Below are positions 60,752-64,000 of a DNA stretch of 64,000 bases, piece by piece. Numbering within the stretch: the stretch's first letter is position 1; each line of letters starts with the position of its first letter. The stretch comes from Leptolinea sp964404415 (GTDB lineage: Bacteria > Chloroflexota > Anaerolineae > Anaerolineales > Anaerolineaceae): the NCBI GenBank assembly GCA_964404415.1, contig CAYOKC010000001.1, forward strand, positions 1-64,000, in the 5' to 3' direction. The notes beneath the pieces are model-generated. The model had not been told where the DNA came from. It did not search any database and was given only the letters and a program-made list of their open reading frames with translations. A program made the translations under genes and the position numbers.

Positions 60752-62215
60752 TCAGCTCTGCCGCGGCAACCGGAACAGCTTCACCGCGTGCCATGTACTG
60801 CGGATAAAGTTCAACGCCATGCCCGCCAGCAGCCAGATGGTGATATCGGGCATCAATCTATACGGTTCAATCCAATTGGGCGCGCCGCCTTCAATGGCAT
60901 TCATCAGGGCTGGTAACCCGAAAACAACTGCCATAGGAAATAACATTCCCAGCGCCACCTTGACCCACAACCAGGCACGCGGTTGTTTCGCCGTTTTTGC
61001 CACCCATTGCGGCAGCATTCGGAACAGCCGGACATGGTTGGCCAGGTCCGCGACCGCCAGAACCAGCAATCCCCACCCCGCCCAGGCGTTGTTGACCGGA
61101 ACCGCGTTTTTCCCGTTCATAAACCCGACAAGGTCAGTATTGATGGCGGAGTTCTCGAACATCATATTTTCCATGCTGTCCTGGTTGTACAACGCCACGA
61201 TCCCGGTTCTGGTCTTTTCATTGATAGCTTCAAACGCCTGGAAATAATGGATGGCGCCGCCGTGGGCATACGTTTGGCCGCCGTCGATGTCCATCCAACC
61301 CATACCGTACTGGCTATCAATACCAGCCGGAGGCGTGCGCATTAAAGCCAGTGATCCAGGGCTGACCAACGGGTCGCCATTGGGCTGGCGGTTATCGATC
61401 TGGGCGATCAGGAATTTGGCCATGTCATCCGCCGTGGTGACCATGTAGCCGGAGGGTACCCCGCCGGGGATATATTCCTGGGTTTGGGGCAGCGGAAAGC
61501 CGAAGAAGCGGCTGTACCCCTGGGCAAGCTCCGGCGCGTCAACCGGGTTGGTGACGGTATCCTTCATGCCCAGGGGGAGGAAGATATTTTCCCGAAGGAA
61601 TTCACCGTACGGCTGCCCGCTGACTACCTCAACCACATACCCAAGGAGGCGGTAGTTCTGGTTGTAGTATTCGAACGTGGTTCCCGGCTTATGGAGCGGT
61701 TTCACGTATTGCATCAGGCGGACCTGTTCTTCCAGGTTGGCTGTATATGCGGCTGAATTGGGATCGCCTTTTTCCGCCAATCCGCTGGTATGGTTGAGCA
61801 GGTTGCGGATGGTGATCTGTTTTGACACATCCGGATCCCCCACCTTGAACCAGGGAATGTAGGTTTGAACAGTCGCGTCCAGGTCAACACTGCCGCGATC
61901 AACCAGTTTCATCACAGCCAGCGCGGTGAATGATTTTGACACCGACCCAATGTAGAACTGCGTCTGCGGTGTGACCGGCTTGCCGGGCGCGGCATTGCCG
62001 TACCCGCCCGCAAAGATGACCTTCCCATCTTTGACCATGGCGAAGGCCATACCCGGGATGCGATTTATGGCCACCTGCTCCCGCAGGTAGGCATCGACAG
62101 CCTGTGTGTCAGGGCCGTTATCTACCCGGTAATCAGCCGAAACCCCGGTGAATACCATTCCTGCCAGCAGGAAACTGGCAATTAAGATAGCAAATATTCT
62201 GTGGTGTAGTTTCAT
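60752..62215 (-). CDS. Exported beta-lactamase-fold serine hydrolase with C-terminal spans
   Basis: 487 residues. Signal peptide (about 5-27), then a class C beta-lactamase-like domain: SVSK with Ser91 and Lys94, YYNQN (Tyr motif) and YAHGGAIHYF (third motif). The C-terminal 100 residues contain three to four spans. Such proteins can be D-aminopeptidases, esterases or penicillin-binding-like; no beta-lactamase activity need be assumed. It follows the kinase gene on the same strand after a 97-base gap. Confidence 0.92.
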   Translation of the reverse strand: MKLHHRIFAILIASFLLAGMVFTGVSADYRVDNGPDTQAVDAYLREQVAINRIPGMAFAMVKDGKVIFAGGYGNAAPGKPVTPQTQFYIGSVSKSFTALAVMKLVDRGSVDLDATVQTYIPWFKVGDPDVSKQITIRNLLNHTSGLAEKGDPNSAAYTANLEEQVRLMQYVKPLHKPGTTFEYYNQNYRLLGYVVEVVSGQPYGEFLRENIFLPLGMKDTVTNPVDAPELAQGYSRFFGFPLPQTQEYIPGGVPSGYMVTTADDMAKFLIAQIDNRQPNGDPLVSPGSLALMRTPPAGIDSQYGMGWMDIDGGQTYAHGGAIHYFQAFEAINEKTRTGIVALYNQDSMENMMFENSAINTDLVGFMNGKNAVPVNNAWAGWGLLVLAVADLANHVRLFRMLPQWVAKTAKQPRAWLWVKVALGMLFPMAVVFGLPALMNAIEGGAPNWIEPYRLMPDITIWLLAGMALNFIRSTWHAVKLFRLPRQS

Positions 62216-62312
62216 TTTCCGGTATCCCTTTCAGTAATGAAGAAAGGATACCGGGCAAGTGTCGCAGGCCTGTCTCAGAATTGTCGCAAATTTGTCGCAA
62301 TAAATCGGACGG

Positions 62313-63893
62313 TTATTTTGCCATTGGCAGGGTCAGGCTAAAGCAACTTCCTTCCCCCTGCTTGCTTTCCACGTTGATCCAGCCGCCCATGGCTTCCACC
62401 AGCTCTTTGACCAGCGCCAGCCCAAGGCCGGCGCTTTCCGGCGCGGCATTGCTGCCGCGATAGAAACGCTCAAAGATATGGTCAAGGTCATCCGGTGAGA
62501 TCCCTTCGCCGGTATCGCGCACATCAACACGGATAACACCGCCAGCTTGTTCAGCCGACACCGCCACAATGCCGCCGGGTGGTGTGTGCCTGACGGCATT
62601 ACGCAGTAGATTCAACAAAACCTGCTGCATACGGCGCGGGTCAACCATGACCGGAGACAGCGACTCAGGTAATTGGCCGGTGACTTCCACCCGGCCGGAT
62701 TGCCAGGCCAGCGGAGAAAACCCGTCCACCACCTGTTTGATCAAGGGTGGTAAATCGGTGGGAACGATTTCGAGCGAGAGATTATCCACATCAGATTGTG
62801 ACACGGTGAAAAGATCGTCGATCAATCCTGAAAGCTGGCGGATCTCGCTTTCCATCAGGGCCACCTTGCGGCGGTTCTCCTCTGGCGGGGTATTATCCCA
62901 GCGGTCCAGCATGGTCTCGATGGCGGCACGCAGGGTGGCCACCGGGGTGCGCAGTTCGTGTGACACACTGGCGATCAGGTCACGGCGCGACTGTAATATC
63001 TGCGCGGTGTTGTTCTTCTCCGTGTTCAGGTCGCGCAGGGTGGTAGACAGCCTCTCTGCCATGGCGTTGAAGTCCGACTGCAACCGGGCTATCTCATCTT
63101 CTCCATCCACAGTCACCCGCGCGGAATAATCACCTGCGCGCAGGGCGGCGGTGGTCTCTGTCAGCGATTCCAACCGTCGGGTGATGCGTCTGGAAACAAA
63201 GTACGAGAACACAGCCGAAGGCGGCAGGATCACGCTTAATGTTGCCACCAGTCCGATAACGATCAGCGACAGCACCGGGAAGAACGTGACCAGCAGACCG
63301 GTTGCCACGGAGGCCATCGGGTCACGGGTTTCCTGTAAAATGCGTGCGGCCGTTGATGAATAGGGAGTGACCAGGAAAAAAATAACAATAAAGATCAACG
63401 CGAAAGCAATGGCCACCATCAGATGGGCATTGGTGATCGACCAGAGCATGCGTTTTTTCCGCATGGCATTCCAGCGCAGCCACAAACGCACAAAAATCCG
63501 GGCAAAAAAGTACCCGATACCGGTAAAACAAAAAACCATAATGATCTGGTCCGTTGACCAGTTGGTCAACCGCCAGATGGCATCCCATTTAAGCCAGCTT
63601 CCTGTCGACCATATCCCCAACAGCATAACCAGGCTGAGAACCATGCCGGTCAACCCGTCTGACAGGGTCCTCCAGAACCAACCCAAATTCGAAAGCCGGA
63701 TTCGCAGCACGGCCCACATTCCGCAGCATCCGCACAGGAAGAACATGGCGGTCTGCACCACAAACGGGTCAACCAGACCTTCCAGATGTGAGGTGGATGC
63801 GAGGATGAGCAGCCCCACCATATAGGCTTCCACCAATCCTTGCAGCGGTCGCACAGATAACAACAGAGAAGAGAACCGGAAGCGGTTGTTCAT
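62313..63893 (-). CDS. Membrane sensor histidine kinase
   Basis: 526 residues. Five or six spans (about 15-240), HAMP (RRITRRLESLTETTAAL), HisKA with LIASVSHELRTPVATLRAAI and HATPase with NLLRNAVRHTPPGG, DTGEGIS and GLGLALVKELVEAMGG. All catalytic boxes are intact. Its ATG overlaps the stop codon of the response regulator gene upstream (ATGA at 63890-63893). The long multi-span input domain suggests sensing of a membrane-embedded signal. Confidence 0.94.
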   Translation of the reverse strand: MNNRFRFSSLLLSVRPLQGLVEAYMVGLLILASTSHLEGLVDPFVVQTAMFFLCGCCGMWAVLRIRLSNLGWFWRTLSDGLTGMVLSLVMLLGIWSTGSWLKWDAIWRLTNWSTDQIIMVFCFTGIGYFFARIFVRLWLRWNAMRKKRMLWSITNAHLMVAIAFALIFIVIFFLVTPYSSTAARILQETRDPMASVATGLLVTFFPVLSLIVIGLVATLSVILPPSAVFSYFVSRRITRRLESLTETTAALRAGDYSARVTVDGEDEIARLQSDFNAMAERLSTTLRDLNTEKNNTAQILQSRRDLIASVSHELRTPVATLRAAIETMLDRWDNTPPEENRRKVALMESEIRQLSGLIDDLFTVSQSDVDNLSLEIVPTDLPPLIKQVVDGFSPLAWQSGRVEVTGQLPESLSPVMVDPRRMQQVLLNLLRNAVRHTPPGGIVAVSAEQAGGVIRVDVRDTGEGISPDDLDHIFERFYRGSNAAPESAGLGLALVKELVEAMGGWINVESKQGEGSCFSLTLPMAK

Positions 63894-64000
63894 GGCCTGT
63901 TGAAACGGTAGCCGATGCCCCAGACGGTTTCAATGGAATCGCCCAGTGACTCGAGTTTGCGGCGCAGGCGCAGCACGGCATTATCCACAGAACGGTCGCC
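63890..64000 (-). CDS. OmpR-type response regulator, C-terminal end only
   Basis: Minus-strand frame open from the window edge: 36 residues GDRSVDNAVLRLRRKLESLG...VWGIGYRFNRP and TGA at 63890-63892. This is the end of a winged-helix OmpR/PhoB output domain (RSVDNAVLRLRRKL and GIGYRF). The receiver and start lie outside the window. It is the first gene of the operon seen here and the partner of the kinase. Confidence 0.9.
   Translation of the reverse strand, partial: GDRSVDNAVLRLRRKLESLGDSIETVWGIGYRFNRP

Noticed and set aside
1..64000. tRNA and rRNA genes
   Set aside because: Gaps were read for cloverleaf-like or rRNA sequence and none was convincing; a covariance-model scan would settle it.

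Overview
The window reads as chromosomal DNA of a non-phototrophic, probably anaerobic bacterium of the Chloroflexota, most likely class Anaerolineae. This is inference from the mix of genes: a tungsten-type aldehyde:ferredoxin oxidoreductase, a stand-alone URO-D family protein, the GatCAB amidotransferase, MurJ, and surface proteins with Thr/Pro-rich linkers behind an N-terminal membrane anchor. No rRNA, tRNA, CRISPR array, insertion sequence or phage gene was found. No gene-free stretch exceeds about 300 bases.

Layout. 1-0.8 kb: cut-off clostripain-like lipoprotein protease. 0.9-2.6 kb: HpcH/HpaI aldolase, GNAT and Mth938-like genes. 2.6-6.8 kb (minus): methyltransferase, then an operon of aldehyde:ferredoxin oxidoreductase and iron-sulfur L-serine dehydratase. 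7.0-11.6 kb: HD-GYP sensor, rubredoxin-like protein, extradiol dioxygenase, URO-D-like protein. 11.6-13.15 kb: a HEAT-repeat gene and a GNAT gene enclosed by a perfect 56-bp direct repeat that copies the 3' end of the URO-D-like gene. 13.2-14.1 kb: PadR/DUF2812 operon. 14.4-17.7 kb: gatC-gatA-gatB.

17.8-26.5 kb: three tandem genes for large extracytoplasmic proteins sharing one N-terminal anchor module but with different outer domains, beside a divergent operon for a multi-membrane-span glycosyltransferase, a small membrane protein and a CYTH protein. This is the most unusual part of the window; I suggest a glycosylated cell-surface system. 26.5-29.7 kb: SagB-like oxidoreductase, murJ and a coiled-coil membrane protein. 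29.8-33.7 kb: histidine kinase, MBL-fold protein, asparaginase and response regulator in one operon. 33.7-35.7 kb: NfeD, SPFH protein and GNAT operon.

35.8-41.8 kb: assorted enzymes, DegV, and a UreH/TauE-like transporter with a cupredoxin tail plus a copper-chaperone-like protein. 41.8-46.9 kb: homoserine dehydrogenase, a coupled operon of permease, TIGR03943 partner and extracytoplasmic beta-propeller, and a small secreted protein. 47.1-56.5 kb: mainly single genes, among them an ATP-grasp ligase, a corrinoid adenosyltransferase, a MarR-GNAT fusion, TrmO, a MerR regulator with a textbook 19-bp-spacer promoter, methyltransferases and a 2H phosphoesterase. 56.5-64.0 kb (minus): a response regulator (cut by the window end) and kinase lead a tightly packed run of a serine hydrolase, a Tat lipoprotein, an ABC-2 exporter, an M23-like protein and a CPBP protease. 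That arrangement resembles cell-envelope-stress or peptide-antibiotic response loci.
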